A DNA stretch of 64,000 bases, taken from contig LQXN01000061.1 in assembly GCA_001648575.1 (NCBI GenBank), positions 186,001-250,000 of the forward strand. The letters run 5' to 3'. The DNA is from Sutcliffiella horikoshii DSM 8719. GTDB taxonomy: Bacteria > Bacillota > Bacilli > Bacillales > Bacillaceae_I. Below are positions 24,298-33,539 of this stretch, piece after piece. Under the pieces are notes generated by a model. It was given only the letters and a program-made list of their open reading frames with translations, ran no database searches and was not told the DNA's origin. A program made the position numbers and the translations under genes. Every line of letters begins with the position of its first letter. Within the stretch, counting starts at the first letter, position 1.

Positions 24298-24667
24298 TAA
24301 GTCGGAAATATTGTTTCAGTATCCTCGGGACAGTGAGTACTGGAGTTTGCCGGCAGGTGCCATTGAACCAGGAGAGTCACCAGCGGAAGCGATAGTAAGA
24401 GAAGTTTGGGAAGAGACAGGGTTATCGGTAGTGCCAATAAGAATAATTGGTGTTTTTGGAGGAAAGGGGTTTCGCCACACCTATGCAAATGGAGATCAAG
24501 TGGAATACCAAGTAACAGTGTATGATTGCAAAGTAGTCAGCGGATTCTTGGTAGCGATGGATAGAGAGTCAGAGATATTAAAGTATTTTAATGAAGACAA
24601 TCTTCCTAAACTTGCGTTGCCGTATCCAGAAAAGGTTTTTAAATCAAACTTAGAACGTGGGTGTTAG
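24206..24667 (+). CDS. Nudix hydrolase
   Basis: The 153-residue protein has its own Nudix box (residues about 46-68, LPAGAIEPGESP to REVWEETG) and a hydrolase-typical YANGDQVEYQV strand. ATG 24206 follows AAAGGAGAGG. It is the second of two tandem Nudix genes; the two are divergent, sharing the box and GDQV strand only. Confidence 0.88.
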   Translation: MAISDYYRTLREKVGTDLLLLPSVAAVIRNDKSEILFQYPRDSEYWSLPAGAIEPGESPAEAIVREVWEETGLSVVPIRIIGVFGGKGFRHTYANGDQVEYQVTVYDCKVVSGFLVAMDRESEILKYFNEDNLPKLALPYPEKVFKSNLERGC

Positions 24668-24669
24668 TG

Positions 24670-25134
24670 TTGAAAAGAAGTCTATCTTTATTGAATATTT
24701 TCATGATTTTCACTTTACTGCTAGCTGGGTGTTCGATAGAAGAGGGGAAAGCGGCTGTTGTGGATGAGGATATAAAAGAAGCTGTAGAATATTACGCTAA
24801 AGAAGCCATTGACCAGGTTGTCATTAATGAGATGGAGAGCTTCTCTGTAGTGAAAGTCGATTCGGAAAAGACGCTCACAAAACAAGAGGAAATAAAAACT
24901 ATTCAAGACGCTTTCTTGAGTGCAAACAAAGAACCTGGTGTGGCGGACATGGCAGATCCACAGTTTAAGCTGAAATTAGGCAGGGATTACTTTTTCCTTT
25001 GGATTCATGAATCCAAAGGAACCATTATGAAAACAAAGGATACCCATGTCATATATTCACTTTCCGAAGAAAAGGCACAAGGTGTATATACATTATTGGA
25101 TAGGATGTACGGGGGGAATAACAATGACGAATAA
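24670..25134 (+). CDS. Hypothetical lipoprotein, 154 aa
   Basis: A lipoprotein signal ends LLLAGC (Cys about 21). The rest is mixed and acidic, with no recognised domain. I choose TTG 24670 about seven bases after GTGGGTG; GTG 24661 would overlap the preceding Nudix stop. Its end overlaps the next gene by 11 bp. Confidence 0.72.
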   Translation: MKRSLSLLNIFMIFTLLLAGCSIEEGKAAVVDEDIKEAVEYYAKEAIDQVVINEMESFSVVKVDSEKTLTKQEEIKTIQDAFLSANKEPGVADMADPQFKLKLGRDYFFLWIHESKGTIMKTKDTHVIYSLSEEKAQGVYTLLDRMYGGNNNDE

Positions 25135-25519
25135 ATTCTACATAGCATCAAGCTTCATCAATATAGATAAAGTAAGAGAAGTAAGTAACCTCCTCAAAGA
25201 TAAAGGCTTCGTCCAAACCTATGATTGGACCCAAAACGACCGCGCCGCCTCTCTGACAGATCTAAAAGAGATCGGTGAGAAGGAACTATCTGCAGTGTTG
25301 AGGGCTGATTTTCTAATCATCTTACTTCCCGCCGGCAAAGGCAGTCATATTGAATTCGGTATTGGCCTTGGACAAGGGAAGAAAATATATTTGTTTTCCG
25401 AGAATGATTATATAGATAATTTTGAAACGACGAGTACTTTTTATCATCTAGACAATGTCGAGAAGGTTATTGGAACGGTCGAAGAACTCGTGAAGAGGGT
25501 TACTATAGAAAAGTGGTAG
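25124..25519 (+). CDS. Nucleoside 2-deoxyribosyltransferase-like protein
   Basis: The 131-residue protein begins FYIASSF, has ADFLIILLPAGKGSHIEFGI (the active-site region with a conserved Glu of the family) and GQGKKIYLFSEND. This pattern fits nucleoside 2-deoxyribosyltransferases or DUF4406-like relatives, which transfer deoxyribose between bases or hydrolyse nucleosides. ATG 25124 follows GGGGGGAA. It overlaps the lipoprotein gene by 11 bp. Confidence 0.75.
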   Translation: MTNKFYIASSFINIDKVREVSNLLKDKGFVQTYDWTQNDRAASLTDLKEIGEKELSAVLRADFLIILLPAGKGSHIEFGIGLGQGKKIYLFSENDYIDNFETTSTFYHLDNVEKVIGTVEELVKRVTIEKW

Positions 25520-25618
25520 AATAGTAGTGAATTGGCGTAATTTAGTGGCAGCGTTCGTTTTGTTGACCATATTGAAATTTGCTATTTTAGACCAACTTTA
25601 ATAATGGAGGAACACTCT

Positions 25619-26299
25619 ATGAAAATCGCATGCATCGGTGACAGCTTAACAGAAGGGAAGCCAGGCGTTTCCTTCTTTAATATGTTGAAAAAGAAATATC
25701 CAGATATAAAGTTTGTTAATCTTGGGAAAGCGGGAGAAACAGTTAAGAGTCTACATACTAGGCTTACCAAGAATAAATTAGAACAAGATTATGATCTTGC
25801 CTTCCTTTGGATCGGAGTCAATGATATTTATTCGAGATTGCTGAAGGTACAGGCTCAGCCGATTACTAGAAATTCAGAAGAGTTTCGGGAATACTATGAA
25901 AGCTTAGTTGATTTAGTCTTGCAATCTTCCAAAGATGTTATAGTCGTATCGCCTGCGGTGATCGGGGAAAACATCAATTCTTCCAACAGGGGGTTGCTCA
26001 ATCTTTCCATGATTATTGAAGAAATATCAAAAGAGCACAGGAATGCAACGTTTATAGATTTGCACCAAGTGTTTACAAAGCAGTTAGAAACCCTGCATAC
26101 GACAGATTACCTGAGTACTGGGGTTGGCAGATTGGTGAAGGATGTTTTCTTTTACAGAAGCCCGAAGCGAGTGGACCGGTTGGCAACGGAGAGAGGCCTT
26201 CATTTGACGATTGATGGAGTACATCTGAATAGTCACGGTGCTGGGGTTGTTGTGGATGAATATGCTAAGGTGATAGACCAATTTCTAGCTCAAAGATAA
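25619..26299 (+). CDS. SGNH/GDSL hydrolase
   Basis: The 226-residue protein starts with block I GDSLTEG (nucleophile Ser), has block III WIGVNDIY and, near the end, DGVHLNSHG with the catalytic Asp and His. It is a lipase or esterase of the SGNH fold, cytoplasmic as it lacks a signal. ATG 25619 follows GGAGG. It ends at a strong bidirectional terminator. Confidence 0.88.
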   Translation: MKIACIGDSLTEGKPGVSFFNMLKKKYPDIKFVNLGKAGETVKSLHTRLTKNKLEQDYDLAFLWIGVNDIYSRLLKVQAQPITRNSEEFREYYESLVDLVLQSSKDVIVVSPAVIGENINSSNRGLLNLSMIIEEISKEHRNATFIDLHQVFTKQLETLHTTDYLSTGVGRLVKDVFFYRSPKRVDRLATERGLHLTIDGVHLNSHGAGVVVDEYAKVIDQFLAQR

Positions 26300-26364
26300 T
26301 AGGAAACATGGCCATCATCTTAACAGTGGTTGGAACAGACGATGGCAATGAGGCAATACAGAGA

Positions 26365-26414
26365 AAAGCTTGAAGGCAGGATGGGTTTACCAGTCCTGCC
26401 TTCAAGCTTTTTAT
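26365..26414. terminator. Bidirectional terminator
   Basis: A 16-bp stem (AAGCTTGAAGGCAGGA and TCCTGCCTTCAAGCTT) has T-rich tails on both strands. It lies between the convergent SGNH gene and the Cys-rich protein gene. Confidence 0.9.
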
Positions 26415-26420
26415 TATTGA

Positions 26421-26756
26421 TTAGTGATTTATCATTTCACGACATGCTGCAGCACAACGTCTACATGCTTCCGCACATTTTAAGCAATGATCATGAGTGT
26501 GCTTCTTGCATTCCTCCTCGCAGGCTTCACATACTTCGGCACAAAGTTTGCAAATTTGTTCCATAAAAGGACTGTTGGATAGGATGGCTCTTGCTGCAAA
26601 TGCACAAATATCGGAGCATTCCCTATCCAGCCTGATGCAGGCGGCCATCATGTTTATGTCCTCTTCGTTTAAACATGCATTAAAGCAAGTATTGCACGCC
26701 TCCATACATGCCAAGCATTCCTCTAAACACTTTTGGTGCAATTCATTATTCATCAT
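26421..26756 (-). CDS. Four-helix-bundle copper-binding protein (DUF326 type)
   Basis: The 111-residue protein is rich in cysteine in repeated Cys-x3-Cys and Cys-x2/3-Cys spacing (CLEECLACMEACNTC, CKLCAEVCEACEEEC, CLKCAEACRRCAAAC). This is the signature of the Cys-rich four-helix bundle family (DUF326, related to copper storage proteins), which hold Cu(I). ATG 26756 is placed behind AAAGGAG; a second ATG follows directly. It is a lone gene. Confidence 0.85.
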   Translation of the reverse strand: MMNNELHQKCLEECLACMEACNTCFNACLNEEDINMMAACIRLDRECSDICAFAARAILSNSPFMEQICKLCAEVCEACEEECKKHTHDHCLKCAEACRRCAAACREMINH

Positions 26757-26963
26757 AAGAAAAAAGCTCCTTTCTGGTATTTGTAGTTGTTTACCCTTTA
26801 AGAATTTAAAAAAACGAAAGTAGTAGAACTGCTCAAATATAAGAACAACTAACTCAGAAATAAGAAAAATCAACAAAGTTTATGAAAATTAGGGATTGTT
26901 TAATAATGAGGATTTTGAAATAATTGGTACAAGAAGATAAGTTTGGGAGGGGTCTTTATTACA

Positions 26964-27434
26964 ATGAACCTGATAAACAAACCAGTTATAAGGATCATAG
27001 ATGAACTCAGCCTTGTTGGCTTTAGAGTAGTATGCACAGGGGAGAGGTATGCCCTGGAAATTCCCCAAGCATCTAAGAGATTGGCAGACCGACTTCATGA
27101 AATAAAAAACGTAATCAATAAAGACCTACAATATGGGGCATTCATGGTGGATGCGAAAACCGTGGAGGATGATGGCTATTGGGTAATGGTGGAAGTGGAA
27201 TCATTTGAAAATCTTCCAGAAGATATGGACAGGCTTGTCATTCCTTCCCAAAAATATGCCGCCGCAAAGTATCAAGGTACTAACAAAGGAATATTCAATG
27301 CGTATGAGGAATTACATAAATGGATTGATGGGCAAGGGCATAGAAGGCTTGTAGATAGATGGCATGTTGAGATCTTTGAATCTTGGATGAATCCTGATAA
27401 TTTATTAGTCGAATTATTGGATACAATCGAATAA
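26964..27434 (+). CDS. GyrI-like effector-binding domain protein
   Basis: The 156-residue protein has the features of a stand-alone GyrI-like or AraC effector-binding domain (ALEIPQASKRLADRL, YGAFMVDAK, VEVESFENLPEDMDR, QKYAAAKYQGTNKGIFNAYE, WHVEIF). It would bind a small molecule. ATG 26964 is eleven bases after GGGAGGGG. A VOC-family gene follows after 14 bp, suggesting a shared transcript. Confidence 0.78.
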   Translation: MNLINKPVIRIIDELSLVGFRVVCTGERYALEIPQASKRLADRLHEIKNVINKDLQYGAFMVDAKTVEDDGYWVMVEVESFENLPEDMDRLVIPSQKYAAAKYQGTNKGIFNAYEELHKWIDGQGHRRLVDRWHVEIFESWMNPDNLLVELLDTIE

Positions 27435-27448
27435 AGGAGGAAGTTGAA

Positions 27449-27871
27449 ATGGCTGAGAAACTATGGAGAGTGGGAACGACCTATATTCCTGTAACGAACG
27501 TAGAAGAGTCTGCTGTATGGTATGTTAGTAAATTGGGGGCGGAATTAAACTACCAAGACCAGGACAAAGCTATTATTAACCTTGCAGATCAAAGCCTTTT
27601 CCTTGTAAAAGCGTCTGCAGGTCAGTCTGCAAACTTTACTGATTCCTATGGAAATGTCCGTTTTTCTTTAACATTCGAAGTGGATGGCTTATCAGCATTG
27701 GAAAAGCTTCACGACGATTTGAACCAAAAAGGTATAAAAGTGGGAGAGATAGAAAACAGAGGTCATGCAGGAAGAAATTTTGTTTTCGACGATCCGGATG
27801 GAAACAGGTTTGATGTATGGAGTGAACTAAGCCCCTCATTCAAAGAGAAGTATTTTACTGATCAAAGATAA
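27449..27871 (+). CDS. VOC family (glyoxalase/bleomycin-like) protein
   Basis: The 140-residue protein shows paired beta-alpha-beta modules: TYIPVTNVEESAVWYVSKLGA at the start and FVFDDPDGNRFDVW at the end, the usual metal-ligand segment. ATG 27449 follows AAAGGAGG. It lies 14 bp after the effector-domain gene. The substrate is unknown. Confidence 0.85.
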   Translation: MAEKLWRVGTTYIPVTNVEESAVWYVSKLGAELNYQDQDKAIINLADQSLFLVKASAGQSANFTDSYGNVRFSLTFEVDGLSALEKLHDDLNQKGIKVGEIENRGHAGRNFVFDDPDGNRFDVWSELSPSFKEKYFTDQR

Positions 27872-27959
27872 AAATCCACTCTTCATTTAAAGGAGATTGG
27901 TGTTTCTCTAATATTAATGGTATAAGGATATTAGAGTAATTATCGGGAGGGAAAGTACC

Positions 27960-28541
27960 TTGACTAAAACAAATCAAACGAATGAAAAACAAGAGCTATC
28001 AGCTGTACAACGTGAAGAATTGCTCAGTATTCTGAACACTAGATTTGAGAAAAATATGAACCGACATGAGGGACTTGAGTGGGAGACAGTCCTAGCAAAG
28101 CTTGAAGCTAATCCTGAAAAACTTTGGTCGATCTACGAGATGGAACGAACCGAAGGGGAACCAGATGTCATAGGTTATGTTAAAGAGAAGGACGAGTACT
28201 TATTTTGCGATTGTGCAAAAGAGAGTCCCAAAGGGCGCAGAAGTGTATGTTATGACAGGGAAGCACTTGAGGCAAGAAAAAAACATAAGCCGGAAAATAG
28301 TGCAATGGATATGGCAGCTGAGATGGGAATTGAAATGTTAACTGAGGAACAGTACCGAGAGTTACAAGGGCTTGGGGAATTTGACCTGAAAACATCCAGC
28401 TGGGTCCTTACACCGGACGAGATCAGAAAGCTTGGCGGTGCATTATTTTGCGACCGTCGCTTTAATCATGTTTTCGTATATCACAATGGAGCTGACTCCT
28501 ATTATGGCGCACGGGGGTTTAGAGGAATGTTGAGAGTTTAA
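27960..28541 (+). CDS. DUF4256 family protein
   Basis: The 193-residue protein has the features I associate with DUF4256: WSIYEMERTEGEPDVIG, FCDCAKESPKGRRSVCYDRE, WVLTPDEIRKLGGALFCDRR and a C-terminal YHNGADSYYGARGFRG. No enzymatic activity is established for the family. TTG 27960 follows GGGAGGGAAAG. It ends at a terminator. Confidence 0.82.
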   Translation: MTKTNQTNEKQELSAVQREELLSILNTRFEKNMNRHEGLEWETVLAKLEANPEKLWSIYEMERTEGEPDVIGYVKEKDEYLFCDCAKESPKGRRSVCYDREALEARKKHKPENSAMDMAAEMGIEMLTEEQYRELQGLGEFDLKTSSWVLTPDEIRKLGGALFCDRRFNHVFVYHNGADSYYGARGFRGMLRV

Positions 28542-28560
28542 ATTGAAAACTCTTATTAGT

Positions 28561-28595
28561 AGACGTAGAAGTCGATCCTTCTGCGTCTTTTCTTT
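28561..28595 (+). terminator. Intrinsic terminator
   Basis: Stem AGACGTAGAAG with CTTCTGCGTCT (one G-T pair) and a TTTCTTT tail, just after the DUF4256 gene. Confidence 0.75.
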
Positions 28596-28690
28596 ATACG
28601 TATTGAGAAAAATGAATATGAATTGTAAAAAAAGGAAAACCATTCCGTTTCTGAATCGTATTTAAGGTATCTACTTTGGGAGGTACTGCT

Positions 28691-29803
28691 ATGAAGATAT
28701 TTCTATGGGTTCTGTTGGCACTTGGTATTGTAAGTGGAATCGGTTTTTGGTTGTTTCATAATTTAGTTGGTAAAGAAAATCCAGAATACATACTCAAGCT
28801 TATGGATGAAAAGGCTAAAGACGGTAAAATAGCCATGACTATTAACTTCAATGATGAGAACATGGTGAGCGTTAATGCTAATAGTGAGCTGCCGTTGGCA
28901 AGTACGATGAAAATTGTAGTGGCGATTGAGTTTGCCAGGCAAGCAGCGGAGGGGAAGCTTGATCCAAACCAAGAAGTTAGTTTAAGGGAATTGGAGCATT
29001 TTTACATCCCAAATACGGATGGAGGGGCGCATCCTGCGTGGATAAAAAGCCTAGATGCCAGCAAAAAATCAGATAGTGTAGTATCGCTTTATGAAGTAGC
29101 TAAAGGAATGATTGGATACAGCTCCAATGCCAATACAGACTATTTAATGGATGTGTTGGGACTGGAGAATATCAATAACTTATTGAATGATCTTGAGTTA
29201 ACAACCCATGACCCATTGTATCCAATTGTCGGAGCTTTATATATTCCCCTCCAGCTATTGCATGAGGAACAGGTCACAAAAGATTTTCTATTGGATGAAC
29301 TACAAGGAATGGAAATGAACGAGTACAGAGAACGTGCCATAACCATTTCAAAAGAGTGGAAAGCTAACCCCCTTTCAAGTGAGAAGAAAGAAGAAATGGT
29401 TAAGAATTTAGGGATGGATATTCAAAGGGTTTGGTCAGATCGGCTGCCGGGATCTTCTGCTAATGATTATATGGTGATTATGGAAAAATTGAATAACAAG
29501 GAATACTTTAGTGAAGATGTACATCGCTATCTTGATCCGATCATGGAACAACTTATGGAAAATAGTGCGAATCAGCAATGGCTTGAGCATGCCGGACAAA
29601 AAGGTGGCTCCACCGCATTTGTACTGACTATGGCAATGTATGCAACCGATAAACAGGGAAACAAGACTGAGATGGTCTTCTTAGCAGATGATCTAAGTCG
29701 CTTACAACAACAAAAACTCTCCAGAAATATAAACAGTTTCCAACTAAGGATTCTCAGAGAAGAAGCTTTCCGAGAGAAAGTAAAAGAAGAGCTGGCAAAT
29801 TAA
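28691..29803 (+). CDS. Membrane-anchored serine hydrolase, class A beta-lactamase fold
   Basis: The 370-residue protein has one N-terminal membrane anchor (residues about 2-22). The catalytic region begins with ASTMK (Ser-x-x-Lys about residue 70), then YSSNANTD (the SDN-like motif) and a QKGGST segment in place of KTG, as in class A beta-lactamase-like proteins. ATG 28691 follows GGGAGG. It is longer than secreted beta-lactamases (about 290 residues), so a cell-wall or unknown role is possible; no resistance should be assumed. Confidence 0.8.
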   Translation: MKIFLWVLLALGIVSGIGFWLFHNLVGKENPEYILKLMDEKAKDGKIAMTINFNDENMVSVNANSELPLASTMKIVVAIEFARQAAEGKLDPNQEVSLRELEHFYIPNTDGGAHPAWIKSLDASKKSDSVVSLYEVAKGMIGYSSNANTDYLMDVLGLENINNLLNDLELTTHDPLYPIVGALYIPLQLLHEEQVTKDFLLDELQGMEMNEYRERAITISKEWKANPLSSEKKEEMVKNLGMDIQRVWSDRLPGSSANDYMVIMEKLNNKEYFSEDVHRYLDPIMEQLMENSANQQWLEHAGQKGGSTAFVLTMAMYATDKQGNKTEMVFLADDLSRLQQQKLSRNINSFQLRILREEAFREKVKEELAN

Positions 29804-29878
29804 AAGGATGATGATTGATCCAAATAAAATATGAAAACGAAACGAGTAAACAAATCGTTATCCTAGAGGGAGGTTCCC

Positions 29879-30508
29879 ATGTTTATAAGAAAAGAAAGTC
29901 TACGGGATTACCTCCTAAAGTACCCTCTAACAACGATTCTTATTGTACTGAATATGATTGTCATGTTGTATGCAGTGTTAATCCTGGAAGCTTGGAACAA
30001 TCATAGAGTGGTTTATGATGTCGGAGGAGTAAGTGATTTTTATCTAAGGGAAGGAGAACTATGGCGACTTTTCACATATGCCTTTTTCCATGATGGGATT
30101 TATCACTTTTTATTTAATATATTTGCAATTATTATTTTCTCTCCCCCTGTAGAAGTAATGTTAGGAAGAATGAAATATTCAATCTTCTTAGTTTCGAGCA
30201 TTCTCCTGACACCTTTCCCTATAATTCTAGTAACTACTGATGCGGGAGTAGGGGCTTCGGGATTTATATTTGCTTTGTTAGGGTTTTATTTTACCCTCAT
30301 TATTTTCAAGACAATACAACTAGACGAATTTAATCAAAAGCTCATTAGTCAATTTATCATTTTCGTTTGGGTTTTCACTTTCGTTTTTTCAGCTTTTAAT
30401 TGGCAGGTGGTTACGATCTTCGGTCACTTGGGTGGCTGGATTGCAGGAATGATATTCGGGTTTGCATTCATGAAATATAAAGTAAAGGCTGATTATAAAG
30501 CGATGTGA
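29879..30508 (+). CDS. Rhomboid family intramembrane protease
   Basis: The 209-residue protein has six hydrophobic segments with the rhomboid motifs: WRLFTYAFFHDGIYHFLFN (loop 1 and the HxxxN region), VGASGFIFALLG (catalytic Ser in GASG, about residue 126) and FGHLGGWIAGM (catalytic His). It cleaves membrane proteins within the bilayer. ATG 29879 follows GGGAGG. The next gene overlaps its end only if that gene started at 30505, which I do not favour. Confidence 0.9.
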   Translation: MFIRKESLRDYLLKYPLTTILIVLNMIVMLYAVLILEAWNNHRVVYDVGGVSDFYLREGELWRLFTYAFFHDGIYHFLFNIFAIIIFSPPVEVMLGRMKYSIFLVSSILLTPFPIILVTTDAGVGASGFIFALLGFYFTLIIFKTIQLDEFNQKLISQFIIFVWVFTFVFSAFNWQVVTIFGHLGGWIAGMIFGFAFMKYKVKADYKAM

Positions 30509-30570
30509 AAATAATAACACCAAGAAGAATCTATCATGAAAAAAGAATGCATGGGAGAGGAATGGTGTTG

Positions 30571-31548
30571 ATGTGGAAAGGCTTATTAGTTTGGATGTTG
30601 TTGATATTAGTAGGGTGTGAGGCGAATGTGGAGAAAGTTGAAGTGGAAGGGAAAGGCAATCAAAAAAATCGGATTATAATTCAGAACACTTCTCCAGAAT
30701 CGGTTATCATCCATGAAGAGGACTATGAAATCATTCCGTTCTACGAGCCTTATGTGGAATTCTTAGAGGAACCAGATCAGGTGAAAAGAAAGGAGATTTT
30801 CACAGAAAGGGTGGTGAAACCCTTCAGCACATCGCTTTTTGGCAATGAATACACCTTACAGAATGATCCATTGTATGTTGCTCCACGTAATGTAGATAAA
30901 CTCAGGAAAACAATTGAACAGCTGGATAAGGAACATGATGAGATTAGCATCTTAATTAAAGATGCCCTAAAAGATTCGAGTCTCAAGCTGTCTGGTGGTA
31001 GCACAAAAATCTATCTTCAACCGTATCATGCAGACTACAGTTCGAAAGAGATGACAGGTGTCGCTGGATTTGCCTATGGTTCAGGTGGTGGTATCGTCTT
31101 GCAAATTGACCCTGAGAACTACACCGAGGAGAGTATTAAACAGACCATAGCCCATGAGTATCATCATATTGTATATATGAAAGATTCTGATTGGTTATCT
31201 CGTTCACACAACTTATTGGATAAAGTGATTATGGAAGGAAAAGCTGATACATTCACTAAGATTGTCTATCCGGACTATGCATCTCCATGGATTGAGCGAT
31301 TGGACGAGAACGCACAGGATAAGGTATGGCAATTCATCCAGGAAAATAAAACATCAATCGATGATGGGAATCGACTTTTGCTGCATCACGGACGGGCATC
31401 CATGGGAATTCCGAAATGGTCAAATTATAAAATCGGTTACCTGATCATGGAGGATTTCCTTGAAAATAATCCTGATGTAACCATTGCGGAATGGACAGTT
31501 ATGCGGGCGGATGAAATATTGGAGTTGAGCGGATTTGATGAATATTGA
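30571..31548 (+). CDS. DUF2268-type zinc protease lipoprotein
   Basis: The 325-residue protein begins with a lipoprotein signal ending LILVGC (Cys about 16). The metallopeptidase motif TIAHEYHHIVY (HExxH) and the later EGKADTF (third ligand region) match DUF2268 predicted zinc proteases. I choose ATG 30571 with GGGAGAGG ten bases before; the frame extends back to 30505 but that part lacks signal character. It should act on the outer membrane face. Confidence 0.84.
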   Translation: MWKGLLVWMLLILVGCEANVEKVEVEGKGNQKNRIIIQNTSPESVIIHEEDYEIIPFYEPYVEFLEEPDQVKRKEIFTERVVKPFSTSLFGNEYTLQNDPLYVAPRNVDKLRKTIEQLDKEHDEISILIKDALKDSSLKLSGGSTKIYLQPYHADYSSKEMTGVAGFAYGSGGGIVLQIDPENYTEESIKQTIAHEYHHIVYMKDSDWLSRSHNLLDKVIMEGKADTFTKIVYPDYASPWIERLDENAQDKVWQFIQENKTSIDDGNRLLLHHGRASMGIPKWSNYKIGYLIMEDFLENNPDVTIAEWTVMRADEILELSGFDEY

Positions 31549-31591
31549 AAATAATTCATGGAATCGATTAAATTAAGAGAGGAATTTTATC

Positions 31592-31780
31592 ATGCAATCC
31601 TTTGAAGCAATTTTACCTTTTATTTTTATTGCACTTTTACTTTTAGGCTGTATTTCGTTCACGATGTTCATTAGAAGATTATTAATCAATTCTTCCTATA
31701 AAAACGAGAGGTTATATAATATTGAAAAGAAATTGGATGAGCTTTTAGATAGAATGGAAAATGATAAGGTTTCTAAATGA
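31592..31780 (+). CDS. Small membrane protein with coiled coil, 62 aa
   Basis: One membrane segment (about residues 7-27) is followed by a charged helix NIEKKLDELLDRMEN. ATG 31592 follows AGAGAGG. This layout is common in small Bacillus proteins; the family is not recognised. Confidence 0.65.
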   Translation: MQSFEAILPFIFIALLLLGCISFTMFIRRLLINSSYKNERLYNIEKKLDELLDRMENDKVSK

Positions 31781-31911
31781 TTAAGTTAACAGATGTTTAC
31801 TTAAAAATAAGCGTGCAAAATATGGCTTTTTTGAAGTGAAACTCTTTCCCTTGTCTATTGAAATTCCCGGAAGATTGTATTTAGTAATTAAAAATTGAGG
31901 AGAGAGTCCCT

Positions 31912-32409
31912 ATGGAACTAAGACGGTTAACAGCAACAGATGCAGATGACTATAAAATCATTAGGCTTGAAGCATTGAAGAATAATCCAGAAGCTTTCAG
32001 CTCAAGTTTCGAAGAGGAATTAGAGTACTCTACTGAAATTTTTGAAGGAAGATTGTCCACCGAGCACATCCACACCTTTGGAGCATTTGTGGAGAAAAGA
32101 TTGGTGGGTACTGTAACTTTGATATGTGAAACTAAAAACAAAATTAAACACAGGGCTACTATAGTGGCGATGTACGTTTTATCTGAACAGAGAAAATCAG
32201 GTGTTGGAAAAGCACTCATGAACGAGGCTATCACCAAGGCAAAAGAACTAAAGGAAATAGAACAAATATATCTAGCGGTAACGGCAAGCAACGAACCTGC
32301 GAAACGTCTTTATGGATCACTTGGATTTGTTACTTATGGAGTGGATAGAAACGGATTGAAAATAGGCGATACATATTTTGATGAGGAATTGATGGTGTTA
32401 AAGGTATAG
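31912..32409 (+). CDS. GNAT-family N-acetyltransferase
   Basis: The 165-residue protein has the acetyl-CoA motif SEQRKSGVGKALMNEA and the late ASNEPAKRLYGSLGF, typical of GNAT enzymes. ATG 31912 follows GAGGAGAG. It stands alone; the substrate is unknown. Confidence 0.88.
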   Translation: MELRRLTATDADDYKIIRLEALKNNPEAFSSSFEEELEYSTEIFEGRLSTEHIHTFGAFVEKRLVGTVTLICETKNKIKHRATIVAMYVLSEQRKSGVGKALMNEAITKAKELKEIEQIYLAVTASNEPAKRLYGSLGFVTYGVDRNGLKIGDTYFDEELMVLKV

Positions 32410-32630
32410 AAGAGTTGATTCAGGGTTCTATTTGTCCGAAGAACTGGAAGAATCCGTTGAAAGGTCAAATAGAAGAGTTTTTCGGCTTGAAGCCTAAAAG
32501 TCACCTCTAAAACCGTCTACCAGAAGAGCTGTTCAGATCAAAAGGAGAATTATCCTATATACTTTGCATTTTTGTGCGATAGTGTAAATAAATGCAGTAG
32601 AAATACGTGATTATAGAAGGGGAGAATTGG

Positions 32631-33500
32631 ATGTCGATAACAGAGGGATTTATAGAAGTTACAGGTGGGAACGTGTGGTTTCAGAAACATGATTCGAACA
32701 CCGATAAAGCACCGGTAATCATTTTACATGGCGGGCCAGGCTCTTCGCATTATTCCTTACAGGGCCTGCGGATACTGGCAGAGGAGCGGCCGGTGATCTT
32801 TTACGATCAATTGGGGTGTGGAAAATCTGATCGACCAACTGACACCACATTATGGAATCTTGACCGATTTGTGGAGGAACTAGGGCAGATTAAAGAGGCA
32901 CTTTCTTTAAATGAATTCCATATTCTTGGCCATTCCTGGGGCACTACCTTGGCTGCGGCCTATTATTTATCCAAACCCGATGGAGTAAAGAGTATCATCT
33001 TCTCAAGTCCTTGCTTGAGTGCTCCTTTATGGGCAGAGGACCAAGAAAGAAACCGGAAACTGCTTCCATTGGAAGTGCAGCAGACATTAAGGGAATGCGA
33101 GGAGAATGACACGACCGGCTCGAAAGCATACAAGGACGCAACAAAAATTTTCAATAAGCATTTTGTATGCAGACTTGACCCGTTTCCGGAGTTTCTAAAA
33201 AAAGGGGCAGAGTTTAAGAATCCGGAAGTATACAATATCATGTGGGGGCCATCCGAATTCCATGTGACCGGAAACTTGAAGAGTTTTGATTGTACCTCAC
33301 AATTAAAGGATATCAAAATCCCCACACTATATACTTGTGGACGTTACGATGAAGCAACTCCTGAATCAACGGAGTACTTCCGTTCATTGACGCCTGATGG
33401 TAAGTTTCATGTATTCGAGCAGAGTGCACATATGCCGTACCTTGAAGAGCCGGAAGAGTATGTTAAAGTGATCGGGAACTTCTTGCAGTCTGTAGAGTGA
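32631..33500 (+). CDS. Alpha/beta hydrolase, proline iminopeptidase type
   Basis: The 289-residue protein has the HGGPGSSH oxyanion motif, DQLGCGKSD, nucleophile GHSWGT (Ser about 106), the catalytic Asp in CGRYDEATPE and His in QSAHMPYLEEP, all characteristic of the S33 proline iminopeptidase family. It would release N-terminal proline or related residues. ATG 32631 follows AAGGGGAG. It ends at a terminator that element A2 has duplicated. Confidence 0.9.
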   Translation: MSITEGFIEVTGGNVWFQKHDSNTDKAPVIILHGGPGSSHYSLQGLRILAEERPVIFYDQLGCGKSDRPTDTTLWNLDRFVEELGQIKEALSLNEFHILGHSWGTTLAAAYYLSKPDGVKSIIFSSPCLSAPLWAEDQERNRKLLPLEVQQTLRECEENDTTGSKAYKDATKIFNKHFVCRLDPFPEFLKKGAEFKNPEVYNIMWGPSEFHVTGNLKSFDCTSQLKDIKIPTLYTCGRYDEATPESTEYFRSLTPDGKFHVFEQSAHMPYLEEPEEYVKVIGNFLQSVE

Positions 33501-33505
33501 TAGAC

Positions 33506-33539
33506 AAAGGACGCATTCCGTAGGTGGAACGCGTCCTTT
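33506..33539 (+). terminator. Terminator hairpin, left copy
   Basis: The arms AAAGGACGC and GCGTCCTTT extend inward with one mismatch. The right copy at 33750-33783 differs by two bases and pairs better (13 bp). Element A2 starts at the next base. Confidence 0.75.

Noticed and set aside
28691-29803. Calling the serine hydrolase a true beta-lactamase resistance gene.
   Set aside because: It is longer than class A enzymes, membrane-anchored, and has no clear KTG; only the fold is supported.
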